NCBI GenBank assembly: GCA_030734395.1
Contig: JAUZTG010000044.1
Coordinates: forward strand, 1,674,001-1,738,000
DNA from: Sarocladium kiliense
Lineage: Eukaryota; Ascomycota; Sordariomycetes; Hypocreales; Sarocladiaceae
Length of the DNA: 64,000 nucleotides
Reading direction: 5' to 3'
Shown: positions 43,414 through 54,241 of the stretch, piece after piece
Layout: each line of letters opens with the position of its first letter
Numbering within the stretch: the stretch's first letter is position 1
Made by a program: the position numbers and the translations under genes
Notes under the pieces: model-generated
The model's input: the letters and a program-made list of their open reading frames with translations, nothing else
Database searches by the model: none
Told to the model about the DNA's origin: nothing

Positions 43414-46400
43414 TTAGGAGCTTCCGATGCCTAGGCCTATCCGCTGCTGCTGCTGCTGCTGCTGCTGTTGTCCCGGACCGCCTTGCTGCCCCGCGTATCC
43501 TGCACCCACAACAGGTACGCTACTGGTGCCGGTACCGGTACGCTCGCGCATGCGGCGACCCTCCATCAATCCTCGCAGACCTCTCTTTTGTAGCCCAATG
43601 ACACTGCTCAGCTCACCGTTCCATACGGGATTACGCTCACGGTCATTCTCCCCACCGCCTTCGGAATTGCTCCATTCTGATCCGCTGACGCTGCCAGAAG
43701 CAGACAGCTCACCACTCGATGGCCGATTCGGTTGCACATTAGTGTTGATTTGCAGGGACTCGCTGTGGCTATCCCCGTCAGAGATGAAGGATCCATTCGC
43801 AGTCGTGCCAGCTAAGGAGAAGTCGGAAGCCGATGTTGGAGAGCCGATCGGGTCAAGGCTCCCAACAAAGAAGTTGGGATTCAAGGAGCCGTCTATTCCA
43901 CGTCCACCACCAGCGGCCATCGCCGTCGCATTAAACACTGCTGCGGCATTCCTGCTGTCGAGAAGAGCGTGAAGGCGTTCAATCACTGCTTCCAGCAGTC
44001 CATCAATTCGATAAGGTCGGGCAACTTGCAGTAGCGAGCATAGAATCTGTGGGGTACACAAAGGCGACGACGGGGGAGGAAGAGAGCTTGTGTACAAAAA
44101 GTGCAAGAGCGCCTGGATGGTCAAGTAGGTGTGGGGAAGGTACAAGCATCGTGGGCGAGAATTCGGGGGTAAGGAGCGGGGAGTAGGAGCGGTATTGATC
44201 GTCGCGGGATTGATGTCCTCTCCAGTAGCAGGGCCGCTGCCCGTTGCACTGGATCCTGAATTGCTTGGGGCTGGATTACCTGAGCTTCCAGACAGCATTG
44301 TGCTTGTGATAGAGGCGGAGCTCTCGCCAGCCCTGGAGCTCGGTGTGATCGTCATAGCCGACGCGCGAAGAGGGTTGCTCGAGAGTCCGGAGCGCAGTGT
44401 AGCAGCATCACTTCCATCTTGCGTAGCAGTGCCCTCCCGCAGAAGCTGGACGAAATAAGGGCCCCAACGACGCGCCACGATGCGAGAGTTGATAGGAATT
44501 CTTTCGCCCCCAATGCAAAGGATGTCCATATCCGAGAGCTCACGCATGGCGAAAGCCTTTTCGCCTAACTCCTCGCTGGCTTTTGAATGATACCGCCCCC
44601 CTGCAGTGTAACCCGCTTTACGAGTGATGTTGAGTCCCGGTCCTGTGTAGGGGCTGCTGGCTGAAATGAATCCAGACAAAGGGCTCGACTTGCGGGGGTT
44701 ATCGTAGAACCCGAACGCTTCCAGCTCCACCATGCAGACATTGGAGAAGTTTATACGGCGATGGTTGTAGTCATCGACCAGACTGCGCTTGCGGTTGCCG
44801 AGAATCACGAACGTGTTGCGCCGGCTCCACAGGACACCGCGATTCCAGCTGCCTTGACCAAACACACCACCGCCTGCATCGATACGACTCCAAGTCAGGG
44901 TTCGAAGGTCAAGCGCCCACAATGCATATTCTTGCTTGGAAGACGTCAGGTAAGTTCCGCTTACGACGAAGTGATTATCGAGAACACCGCCGTTCGGGAA
45001 GCGCAGACCAGGAGGTGAGTACGTGCCGGACATTGGTCGCTCATGCAAAGTTCCGTCAGAGGTCCGGATTTGAAGCTCAAGCTTTACGTCCAAGAAATTG
45101 TAATTGGAGTAAATCAACATTGAGGACATCGCATCTCTCGCACTCGATTGTGGGGTGGGTTCAGAGCGCTGTGCACCGTTCTGATAGCCTCGACCGATGA
45201 CGGCGGAGATCGAAGGTGGCAGCGCGGCAGCAACGCTGCGGTAGGCACCGCAGCTTTTGCCGAGAGACTGAGTTGCAGTCCACTTCAGGCTCCGAAGGTT
45301 GAAGACACTAACATGCTCGATGTAGTGATTAGCACCGTCCTGGCCGCCAACAATGACCATTTCGGAGCCTCCAGAGCCGTCGATATTGATCCCAATGCGA
45401 CCCTCGTTCGGATTGCCACTTGAAGGGTTGTGCCGCAGAGCAGACAATGGGGCCCGATGTGAGGAGAAAGAGGCCGTGGATGGGAGGATACATGCGCAGT
45501 GCGCGTACCGTCCCTGAGGCGGATCCTGGGCGGGAATGAAAGTCCATTTCCTCGTCGGGACATCGTAGATATAGATATCAGACATCACAGTCACCTCGGA
45601 TTGTTGCTCAGCGCTAGCTACTGACCCTGGCGCTGGTGTCATCGGAGACATGCCGCCATAACATACCATCTTGGTGTCACCCAAGGCACACATCGAGTGA
45701 AAGTATCTTGGTGGAGGGATATCGCCAGTGGTCTCGAGCTTCGTCCAGTGTCGCCTGATCAAATCAAGCTCATACAAATCTGATGTCAACGGTGCAGGCC
45801 GACTTCGCGATAGGATACGGCCTCCAAAGACATAAAGCTTGTCTCCAAGCACGGTTGTTGTCGCTCCAACGAGCGGATGAGGTTCGCGGCCTGTTGTTCG
45901 GTGCACATTGCACATAAGTCCCGAAAGATGTGAGGAGGACCCTTGAGAGGGACCGCCGACTGATGAACTCCCCGTTGTCGGGGTTCTTGCAGAGCCAATA
46001 GCTGGAGATGGTCCAGCTGAACCTTGACCGTTCGGCCTTGCAGCCAGTCCGTCCCTGTTATCGTCTCCGCCATCTTGCCGAACGGAGCTGGTCAGGCTGC
46101 TCATGCTTCCGCTTGTACCTTGCATATACTGACCTTGGCCATTCGGCAAGCTTGAGGTGCCAGACGCATCCATGACGCCTCCACCGCTTTCGGTCTGGGT
46201 CTTCTCGAGCACTGCGGCAGATGTGCCAGTTGGTCCACGACGAAGTAAAGAGCCCCCACGCTCTTCGTAAATGGGCAGGCTCGTGTATGACTGCTCTGTC
46301 GCGTCCCTCGGATCTGAGCTAAGATTGTCTCTCGAGGGCGGTTGGGGCAGTGGTTTGTCCAAGCTCTGGAGGAAGCTCACGCTGTTCGCATTCTGAGATG

Positions 46401-46665
46401 TGGTGTGCGGTGCGTCCTCTGTAGCCCCTTGGTCGAAGATCGGCTCGGCGTGGGCCGGTGAGGGATCGCGTCTGAGAGACGGCAAGGAGACGTTTCGAGG
46501 GAGTCTGACGCTGGGTAACTTCCTTAGGCCACGATAAACGCCAGAGATGATATCTGGAGTGATGCGGCCGAGCGGAGCGGGGGGATCGTGGGTTTCGTCA
46601 CTAGGTGGTGCTTCGGTAAAGTCCTCTTGGTCCTGCGAACCAGTCAGTCTCGCCGAAGAGGCCAT
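43414..46665 (-). CDS. Kelch-repeat and BTB protein, Mds3/Pmd1-Ral2 type
   Basis: Single-exon 1083-aa protein with a Ser/Pro-rich N-terminal region (about 1-260). At least four Kelch repeats follow, for example GATTTVLGDKLYVFGGR, SDLYELDLIRRHWTKLE, PPRYFHSMCAL, MVCYGGM, YIYDVPTRKWTFIPA, GRYAHCACIL, MVIVGGQDGAN and VFNLRSLKWTATQ. A BTB/POZ-like region lies around residues 720-900 (INSRIVARRWGPYFVQLL, RCLYLPHTYLTIQALLHFLY, LLQVARPYRIDGLLEAVIE). The tail is Ser/Gly-rich and ends in a Gln run. Fungal relatives regulate pH/TOR-linked morphogenesis and sporulation (Mds3/Pmd1) or Ras signalling (Ral2). The Gln tract is encoded by a (CAG)n run. Exact orthology within the family is uncertain. Confidence 0.82.
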   Translation of the reverse strand: MASSARLTGSQDQEDFTEAPPSDETHDPPAPLGRITPDIISGVYRGLRKLPSVRLPRNVSLPSLRRDPSPAHAEPIFDQGATEDAPHTTSQNANSVSFLQSLDKPLPQPPSRDNLSSDPRDATEQSYTSLPIYEERGGSLLRRGPTGTSAAVLEKTQTESGGGVMDASGTSSLPNGQGQYMQGTSGSMSSLTSSVRQDGGDDNRDGLAARPNGQGSAGPSPAIGSARTPTTGSSSVGGPSQGSSSHLSGLMCNVHRTTGREPHPLVGATTTVLGDKLYVFGGRILSRSRPAPLTSDLYELDLIRRHWTKLETTGDIPPPRYFHSMCALGDTKMVCYGGMSPMTPAPGSVASAEQQSEVTVMSDIYIYDVPTRKWTFIPAQDPPQGRYAHCACILPSTASFSSHRAPLSALRHNPSSGNPNEGRIGINIDGSGGSEMVIVGGQDGANHYIEHVSVFNLRSLKWTATQSLGKSCGAYRSVAAALPPSISAVIGRGYQNGAQRSEPTPQSSARDAMSSMLIYSNYNFLDVKLELQIRTSDGTLHERPMSGTYSPPGLRFPNGGVLDNHFVVSGTYLTSSKQEYALWALDLRTLTWSRIDAGGGVFGQGSWNRGVLWSRRNTFVILGNRKRSLVDDYNHRRINFSNVCMVELEAFGFYDNPRKSSPLSGFISASSPYTGPGLNITRKAGYTAGGRYHSKASEELGEKAFAMRELSDMDILCIGGERIPINSRIVARRWGPYFVQLLREGTATQDGSDAATLRSGLSSNPLRASAMTITPSSRAGESSASITSTMLSGSSGNPAPSNSGSSATGSGPATGEDINPATINTAPTPRSLPPNSRPRCLYLPHTYLTIQALLHFLYTSSLPPPSSPLCTPQILCSLLQVARPYRIDGLLEAVIERLHALLDSRNAAAVFNATAMAAGGGRGIDGSLNPNFFVGSLDPIGSPTSASDFSLAGTTANGSFISDGDSHSESLQINTNVQPNRPSSGELSASGSVSGSEWSNSEGGGENDRERNPVWNGELSSVIGLQKRGLRGLMEGRRMRERTGTGTSSVPVVGAGYAGQQGGPGQQQQQQQQQRIGLGIGSS
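43444..43471. repeat. (CTG)n trinucleotide repeat encoding polyglutamine
   Basis: About eight CTG units followed by TTG on the plus strand. They read as CAG codons near the C-terminus of the Kelch protein (Gln run of about nine). Length is likely to vary between strains. Confidence 0.85.
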
Positions 46666-48213
46666 AACAAATGGTTTGCGTGCGTGATGAGCGGAGCTAA
46701 TGGCTACGCCCGCGATGATGTGGTGAGAAGAGTAAAGAGGTCCAAGACCCCGCAGCGCAGGTGGCCAGAAGGTCGGCTGTCAAGAAAGGCAGCCGTGGCC
46801 AAGCAAGGGAAGCAAGGCCTGGGATATAATGTGCCGGGTCCGAAGTCAGGGGGTGTGCAATTGGTGACAGCTAGGTGAGAGCCATAATAGCGGAAGTGTG
46901 GCAGCTTTCGTGGGTATTGGTAGTACCCGCGAGGTCGGGCAATGGCATGACTTGACGTCGTTCCCCGGTGAGCGGGAGCCACGAGGCAGATCCATGTCAT
47001 TGTGCGCATGGACCTATTGCCAGCATCGGCGCCTTGCCCGCAGGGAGAAAAGGGCCGGCACATCACACATGGCAGCTGAGAAGTGGGTAGAGGGAAAGGA
47101 GTATTGTTTCGAGTCCACAGGCTGGGGTTCGTGGGCCACCGTATGAAAGTCAAAATGCCAGAGATTCAACTTACGCTTGGAATATGTTTGCGAGTTTGCT
47201 AGGTCACCAAGACTCAATTACTGTCGCCAGATGTCAATGCAGCCGAAAAACGAGCCGTGTCAGGAACAGGCTTTTAATTGTGGACGGTTGTCGTGAGCGA
47301 AGGAAGAGAGAGGGCAAGTCTTTGATGTTGCGACAGCGGGACGAGGCTCCACCACGACCCCTTGTGATTTGGGAGAGGCAGCTGGGAAACCTAGTTGCGA
47401 GCGAGGAGAGGACGTAACGTGGACCACGGGTTGTCTGTATCGGTTCGAAGGGCTCGATGTGATCGGAGGCAAGTCGTTGAGGCCTAAGGAGAGGGTCGTT
47501 CTTCCACGGGAAATGGAAAGACGGACGGTGTTTGCCAGGCAGAGAGCGGCGAGACCATGGAGTTGGGAGAGGAGGAGGCAAAGAGGAGGGGAAACCAACA
47601 AACAGGTGGAGTTGCCAGCCGCCATTCGTGAGCCACAAACGTACGCTCCAGCGCTCTAGGGTAAGCGGAACCCCTGACCTGGGGTTCCGCGACCACGATT
47701 ACGCGCGCGCCAATATAGTAAGATATGATGATTTGCCCATGTCCAAAGACCTGGCTACAGAATATACCAGCTCCTGACATGTACTCCTGAGCGCCGTGAG
47801 CCGCTACTGCTAAGAAGACACCGACGACCATAAATGATGCGCTGTTCGAGTCACGTAGTACTGTGGAACAAAGTCTCCAGTCGCGTTGTCATGTCGCTTC
47901 ATTTATTTTTAGGTTGCATTTGGAGGCAGATTGGATAACAAAAGAGATTCATATATTCGTCTGGGTGTTGACTAGGTATTTGGGCAGATTGCCCCGGCTC
48001 GCTGACCGTTCACGCCGTTTCATGGGTTCAGTAGTCGTATGTGCCACTGGATCTCGACACGAGCGTCGCCTTTACCACGCTCCTCACAAGACTCGACCGC
48101 ATATGACACTTCTTCCCACGGATCGAGTCTCAATATAGCGCTTGTTTTTTTTTCTTGCAGGCACACAAGGCGCGTTGTGTCCCTCTTTGCCACCTACCAC
48201 ACGGTAGCACCCC
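46666..48213. other. 1.5 kb intergenic region
   Basis: Promoter side of the Kelch gene and 3' flank of the peroxiredoxin gene. It contains the perfect inverted repeat at 47665-47690. Other open frames lack support. Confidence 0.45.
47665..47690. repeat. Perfect 10-bp inverted repeat with 6-nt loop
   Basis: Left arm GCGGAACCCC, loop TGACCT, right arm GGGGTTCCGC. The two arms are exact reverse complements. The half-sites contain CGG/CCG, as in zinc-cluster factor sites, and CCCCT, the core of stress-response elements; such use is inference. It lies about 1 kb upstream of the Kelch gene and 0.5 kb beyond the peroxiredoxin stop codon. Confidence 0.75.
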
Positions 48214-48959
48214 TTACTGGGGGGTAGCCTTCTCCTTGGGCAGGGGAGTGAATCGGAGGTAAGGCTTGACGATGCGGAAGTCGGGGAAGAGCTCCTTAGC
48301 CTGCTCATTGCTGACGCTGGGGTGGACAATGACGTCGTCGCCAGGGACCCAGTTGATGGGAGTGGTGATTTTGTACTTGTCGCCAGTCTGGAGGGAGTCC
48401 ACGATACGGAGAACCTCAGCAGCGTTGCGGCCTGTTGAGGCTGGGTAGGAGAGGATGGTGCGGATAGTCTTCTTGGGGTCAATGACGAAAACAGAGCGAA
48501 TGGTGAAGGCAATGCCCTTAGAATCGACGTTGGTAGCGTCCTGGTGGTCGATCCTGTGACACCATGAGTTAGCTAACTGAAGCTCATTGGGAGCTGGTTG
48601 AAATCAGGCAAGGCTCACATGTCGTAGGCCAAGGCGACCTGACGCTGCTTATCACCGATGATGGGGAAGGCAACCTTGCTGCCAGTGACCTCATCTATGT
48701 CCTTGATCCAGCCATCGTGAGACTCAATGGTGTTGGCGGAGAGACCGATCAGCTTCACACCACGCTTCTCGAACTCGGGAGTGAGCTTGGCAAAGGCACC
48801 GAGCTCGGTGGTGCAGACGGGAGTGTAGTCCTCGGGGTGGGAGAACAGGATGACCCAGTTGTCGCCAATGAACTCGTGGAAGTCGATCTTGCCCTGGGTG
48901 GTCTCGGCCTGGAAGTTGGGGGCAATGGAGCCAAGACGGAGGGGGGCAGAGTTGCTCAT
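48214..48959 (-). CDS. 1-Cys peroxiredoxin (Prx6/Prx1 type)
   Basis: Thiol peroxidase that reduces hydrogen and organic peroxides. Exons 48959-48619 and 48553-48214 join in phase 2 across a 65-nt intron, giving 226 aa. The active site is FSHPEDYTPVCTTELG with peroxidatic Cys49; the conserved Thr/Pro before it and the downstream Arg-containing motif (FVIDPKKTIRTILSYP) fit. The C-terminal part (NWVPGDDVIVHPSVSNEQAK) is the extended Prx6-type dimerisation domain. No mitochondrial presequence is obvious, so it is probably cytosolic. A purine-rich tract on the plus strand (about 49060-49120) upstream of the start codon is a pyrimidine-rich promoter on the coding strand. Confidence 0.93.
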
Positions 48960-50310
48960 GTTTGCGGTATTGAGGCTTGATTGAAGCTTCTGAATGCAAG
49001 GATGGAGGAGTGGGATGGAAGAGAACAGAAAGGGGTATCACGAGGTATGGAGAAAGTATGGATGGCAAAGGATCAGGGAGAAGGAGAAGGGGGAAGAGGA
49101 GGGGAGAGGGGGGGAGAGAAATATATGCATGCCGTTGTGTCGTGGCGGTTCTGTCGCCTTCTCAGCAGGTTATGAGCTAAGGTGAGGAGGACGGTGGTAC
49201 ATTCAGGTAACTCAGTGCACTCCCCACGGCCGAGACCCCGCTGGTACCTAGAGAGAGGTCACTTCCTGGAACGGCTGGTCGGACAGGCAATGGAACATTT
49301 CAGTGGAACACGTTGGATGACGCCAGTGAGATCCGTTTTGGCTCTGGGGAGAGAGCAAGGCAACATGGCGGTGCTCGGGTTTGTAACGTCTCTCTTGAAG
49401 GCATTCGCATTGGAAGAATGATCAAACTGAAAAAATCTCTGGTGTTTCGCCCGATTGACATTTACTAAGTGCGTGTGATCATGGGCCGAACCTCCTCAAG
49501 GCCCATGCAGCAGGTCGATTGTATCATCAACCATCGCGCAACGCGTGCCCCTCACCTCAGGTAGGTTCTGTCTCCCATCCCACCTCAGGGTCCCCAGCGT
49601 GCCCCTCCCTCCACCACGAACTGCTGTCTACAGCGGCCCAGTTAGCGTGCACCTCTGCGCGTTTCCCCTCATAAGGTAGTGCTATTGCCCCTCGATTGCG
49701 TGCTGCGCTCGGCCTCTGATTGGCGGCAGCCCCACGATGCTGCCATCGGCCTCTCGTTGACGCAATTCCCAGGTCTGGTCCCTACTACTTTTGATCTGTT
49801 TTGGACTTTGAGTTCGCTAGAGAGCCACTCGACCCTTCGGATCTCGGTCGCACACCATCCCTACACACCGGTCTGTCGCCAGATGCCATCACTGCTCAAC
49901 GGTGGCAGAAGCATTGCCCCACCAGCTGACAGGATGGCTTACCACGGCCTTGTGTGCCTGCTTCAGCTTCAAGTCTCGTTCGTATCGAGACATTGGCCAC
50001 ACAACCTTATTGCGACCTCATACAGTCAATGTGCGCATCAGCATGAGCGATGTTACATCACAGAAAGCATCGCTGACGTGGTTACTGAGCAGGTGATATT
50101 ATGTTCCGGCAACCGATAGTCCACCGAGCACCGGGCGGTATCGGGCGTGGTCCTGTATTGCAATCTAAGCCAAGCGATCATGGGTCTGAGTTTTCACAAT
50201 TACTGACCATGATCATCACCACCCCCAAAAATAAAAGCCCCGGGAAGCCGAGCAGTGAAGAATGTGATCTTAAACTCATTATTCCTGGTGAAATGTTTCA
50301 AAAAGTAAAT
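48960..50310. other. Intergenic region
   Basis: Peroxiredoxin promoter with a long G/A-rich run, then sequence without a supported gene up to the tRNA. Confidence 0.45.
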
Positions 50311-50394
50311 CGACCGCCGCAGGATTCGAACCTGCAGCCTCTAGAGATAGTCCTGGAACCGAAATCTAACGCGCTACCATTGCGCCAGGCGGCC
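50311..50394 (-). tRNA. tRNA with 12-nt intron, probably Arg (anticodon UCG)
   Basis: Read on the minus strand it folds into a full cloverleaf. The acceptor stem is GGCCGCC/GGCGGTC, the D stem GCGC/GCGC with loop AATGGTA, and the T arm GCAGG-TTCGAAT-CCTGC. The anticodon stem TTAGA/TCTAG flanks a 19-nt stretch. Removing 12 nt after position 37 (TTCCAGGACTAT) leaves the seven-base loop TTTCGGC, giving anticodon TCG (Arg). The discriminator base is G. The D arm resembles tRNA-Trp of other eukaryotes, but a CCA anticodon does not fit the stem. The tRNA call is firm; the isotype is less certain. Confidence 0.88.
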
Positions 50395-50676
50395 AATTAT
50401 GATTGCGAAGAAATTATTAGCAACTATATTCTGTATTTCGGACCATGGATCGGCCCAAACAGTTTCATGTACCTCTCCGGGGTAAGCTACCTTACCCAAG
50501 ATTGTTTCTTCAACTGAGGTAGATACCCTGGATCACCGTCCAATCACATCCAGTCTCTTGACATACCTCAGTTAAAGGAAGCACACAGCTCATTGCAAAT
50601 CGTCTTCAGGTAATGATGCCAAATCCTTCCGAGAGGGAAAGTTTTTCAAATCCTCAGGTAGCCAAAGGAACACCAG

Positions 50677-51661
50677 TTAGTCCCGTATATCTCCAGCCGA
50701 CGTGGCTCCCCAAGGTCCAGAAATACCACTGCCGTCATGCTCCTTCTCAGACACCAGCTTGCGCATCATCTTCAGAGCCTTCTTATCAGACTTCTTCATC
50801 TTACTTGGGATTGAGCTTATAACTGAATCACCATTGCAATCATGCTTCCCAACCAACCTCAGTCCCCAGCGCTCTTCCTGCTGTCCTACTCTGGTCCCAG
50901 AGTCCACACCCCAATCTGAGGATGATCCGAATAAACTCTTGGTCAATCTCGAGCGTGTAATCCTTGATGTTCTGACTAATTGAGAGCTTGCAGCCCCGTA
51001 GCCAGGACCACGCGCTGAGCTTTCAGACAGCCCATAACTCCCATGGAATCCGTACCCGTACGGTGAAGGTGCATCGCCAGCTGAATGATGTGTGGCTCCG
51101 TTCCCATGAGCGAAATACTGGGATTGTGTGCCTCAATGGCGTAGGTGGAATGAGTCTGAGTGGCCCTGCTATAAATGAAAAGTTCGTCGTGACTCCATTG
51201 TGCAACCTGTTGCGGAAGTGGTTATGGTTGGTTGTCTGCGTGAACTGGACCGTAACCAGTGGATGTCGGCTGCTGGTGATCATTGCTGTTATATGGACCG
51301 TACTGTCAATCGCCTGGGGACCAGTCCTGGTCGACGACTGCCTTTCGTATTGTACGCCGTACACCCATGATGACGCCGACAACAACGCAGTACCAAGTGA
51401 ACTGCGAATTCTTTACTGGAAGAAAGTGATAATTCTGGAAATGCGCTCCGAGGGGAGGAAGAGCCTCAACGACTGGTGGCTGCGTGGAGTAATGTAGGCT
51501 TTGTTAGGCTCTTGTGGAGGCGAACCAAACCAGATATCTTCATGACGATGCATGTCTTCAAGAGGATCATCTCGAGGGCCAGTATCGCGCTATATATTTG
51601 TTGCGATAGATGACCCGATAGCAAGATAAGCATGTCCATGAGGGCTGACATGGAGTTGTAT
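50677..51661 (-). pseudogene. Frame-broken remnant of a Gly/Tyr/Gln-rich protein gene
   Basis: Coding-like sequence appears in successive frames. The 3' part (50677 to about 51117) is open for about 147 codons and contains GSYGLSESSARGPGYGAASS, then a Lys-rich segment (SKMKKSDKKALKMMRKL) and GISGPWGATSAGDIRD before the stop. Upstream, another frame reads FTWYCVVVGVIMGVRRTIRK, a possible membrane or signal-like helix, followed by YGPYNSNDHQQPTSTGYGP, and is broken by TGA and TAA. Further up, a third frame reads HEDIWFGSPPQEPNKAYITP. I found no set of short introns that joins them. The stops could come from C-to-T changes, but two cases do not prove RIP. It might still be a multi-exon gene that I cannot splice. 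Confidence 0.4.
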
Positions 51662-52040
51662 GCCATTCAATGCCCGGATTGGGCAATATCCCAACTTCAT
51701 CGGCCAGCCCATGGCGTACATGCAGCACTGCGCGGTAGCTGTGGCTGACGAAAAATGTTTCCCATGTGGAGGGCAACACTGTGCAACACTCGCGCGTATA
51801 CAGACAAGCCCCAGTAACTAGCTCATCAGGTTGCTTCTTCCTTACGAGAGACGCGATGACTGGGTTTGTTAGTACTTGTCACGCTATTTCGGCCATGAGA
51901 ACGAATCCTATGGAACGGCACGTCCAAGTCGACAACAGAATGAACGGAAGTCTTCTAGTTATATATTGTATTGCGCGCGAGCGCATCATGTAGGGGTATC
52001 AAAGTATTCTATCCAAGTAGCCCGTGCCCCAGGACGCGAA
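51662..52040. other. Intergenic region beside lipase gene
   Basis: 3' flank of the patatin-type lipase. Nothing supported. Confidence 0.35.
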
Positions 52041-54241
52041 CTAAGCACTCGGTGCAACTGATGATAGAGACCCACGATGGGACACTTGCTGGTAGCTCTT
52101 AACTGCACGCCGCAGTTTTGGCTTCATTGGTTTGCCTGCTCCTCCGGCCCCAGATCCAATACCATCTAATTGAAGCTCTGGTCCTGGAGCGTCAATCGAT
52201 TGTTGGACATGGTCCCGTTGGGCCACCACTTCATCGTCACTTTCGCTGCAAGGACCGTCCAGCTGCTGCCGCCGATGCATGAGCATTTGCACGCTACCGC
52301 CAGACTGCCTTCTCTGTCGAGCTTGTGGTGCGGCAAGAGTGCCTTTCGTCAGGGATGGTGATGCGGCCGCTGTGGTTGTACCTCCTCTGGCCGTGGTTTG
52401 GCCATCTCCCATAATATGCAGGCCGGCCACACTCGAGCGCATCTTCCGCAAGTCTTTCTGGCTTTCAGAAAATACCACACGAGTACGTAGGCGATGTACA
52501 GCACGGTCGAGAGCCAATTCGATGGCGCACCGATCGCGAATACGGCTCAGCTTGGGCCACGTTGCCCGCTCTCCTGCAAGAGATATTCGGAGTATAAAAT
52601 CGACTGTCGGGTTGCTCAGGAGGCTGGGCAAATCGTGCATGCTCATCTCTGGTAGAATGTTGATATCACCGGAGTATTTCTGACTGAGTATGCTCCTGAA
52701 CTTCGTTGCCAGATTTGGCATGATCCCGAGCTCAGCCATGAAATGTAGCCGATGGAGCGCTTCATCTTTGGCCAGCGCCGTGAGGGTGTATACCCACTCC
52801 ATGTTTTCTCGAGTCTCCATCTTCTGGCGCGATTTTGGATCGCTTCCTGGAGTGAGGTGATCATCTTTGGAAAGAAAGGGAACCACGTGTGGGTTAACTT
52901 GTGAAACGATGAAATGGTTGACATTGAACATTTCGGCCAGCCTCGTCATCGGTAAATCGTTATCAACAGATCCATCGATCCACCTCTGGGGCGTCGGGTT
53001 CCATGGCAGATGTTCGCCGGTCAATGGATCTTTGACAAGGAGAGGTGACGCATTAAATACAAGGGGCACAGAACAAGATGCGGCCACTGCGGACCAAATG
53101 AGGACGTTGGGAGCAGTGACATAGTTCAGGAGTCGCGGTAGCTCGTAGACCGATTCCGTTGACACACAGATATTGAGAATGCGGCGAGAGCGATTATATG
53201 CCTCCTGGAACGTGAGATCGTTGGTCATGGTGCGCATCACCCGGGTAAGATGCTTGATGTCCGACCAACTACCCTCAGTCAGGAGGCGACGCAGATGACT
53301 GAGAACGCCGGATTCCGAGCCATCGCCCTTCTCGAAGACAGCCAAGTCACCATAGGAGAATTCCTCCATCAGGGCAGGGATCTCCTCGTCGGTTCGTGTG
53401 CACATAACAGCACAGACAATGCTGCCAGCGCTGGCACCGGATATGATCCGCGGCAGAAGTTTCGCGTTGAAAAGAGCTTTCAGAACGCCGGTGTGCGCCA
53501 TACCGAAAGTACCGCCACCGGAAAGAAGCAGAGCGCTTCGACCAAAACTCTGGCGAGCGTAGAGCATGCTGTCGAGGAGATCACGGTATTCGATGCGCGA
53601 GTCTATGCTGCCTTGGCTAACAACAGTATCGATAGTAGCGATTGCACTATCCACGTAGCGTTCGATGAGATCCTTGGTCCCAAAGTATGAGTGGCGGTAG
53701 AGGTCAACATTGCCCATGCCCCCAAGGTCACGCGACATGGCAGTTCGAACGAGATGCATCATGGCGCGCGTATCACCACTCGCTCGCGCTTCGTCAAGCT
53801 CCCGCAAGCGCTCTTCGATGAGTTGCGGATTATAGTCGCCGGCGGTGGCATCTCGCTTCCATTCTTCGTTTCCCTCAACTTCGTCCAATTCGCGGGCCGC
53901 TGATTCCCATTGTCGCTGTGTTTCTGCCTTCAGACTTTATTAGCATCCGCAAGGTCCCATCGCCCAGAATGACTCACTGTGTTCATGCGCAGAATGCAGA
54001 TCTGTCGTTGGTCCTCCCGATGTTGGCGGTCATGGCGCTCCTCTGGAGTCGTCCCTTCCTTCCAAGACAGCCAGGCATTGCTCACTTGGTCGAAGGTCGC
54101 ATTCAATCGGCCGAAAGTCGATGTTGTGCCATTTCTCCACGGCTTAGAGCGTTCTGCTTTCGCACCGAGTCGCGATAAGGATTTCGAAGGTCGAATGCGG
54201 ATGGCTGATGGCGGTCGGGGTTGGATCAGTAGATCATCCAT
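52041..54241 (-). CDS. Patatin-domain triacylglycerol lipase (Tgl3/4/5 family)
   Basis: Lipid-droplet lipase of neutral-lipid breakdown. Exons 54241-53978 and 53927-52041 join in phase 0 (50-nt intron), giving 716 aa. The N-terminal DUF3336-like region has WLSWKEGTTPEERHDRQ and AARELDEVEGNEEWKRD, the family's hallmark before the patatin domain, and the splice junction between them supports the intron. The patatin domain shows the oxyanion motif GGGTFGMAH (about 225-233), the Ser nucleophile GASAGS (Ser about 254) and the catalytic Asp in WIDGSVDNDLP. The C-terminal third is Gln/Arg/Ser-rich and probably disordered. Tgl4 and Tgl5 are the closest in length; the exact paralogue is not assigned. 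Confidence 0.92.

Noticed and set aside
47234..47638. 134-aa open frame in the Kelch/peroxiredoxin interval
   Set aside because: Low-complexity Pro/Ser/Leu content from C/T-rich DNA and several overlapping frames. No support.
50677..51661. Repeat-induced point mutation (RIP) as the cause of the broken gene
   Set aside because: Only two stops fit C-to-T changes, the region is not clearly A/T-rich and I see no second copy in the window.
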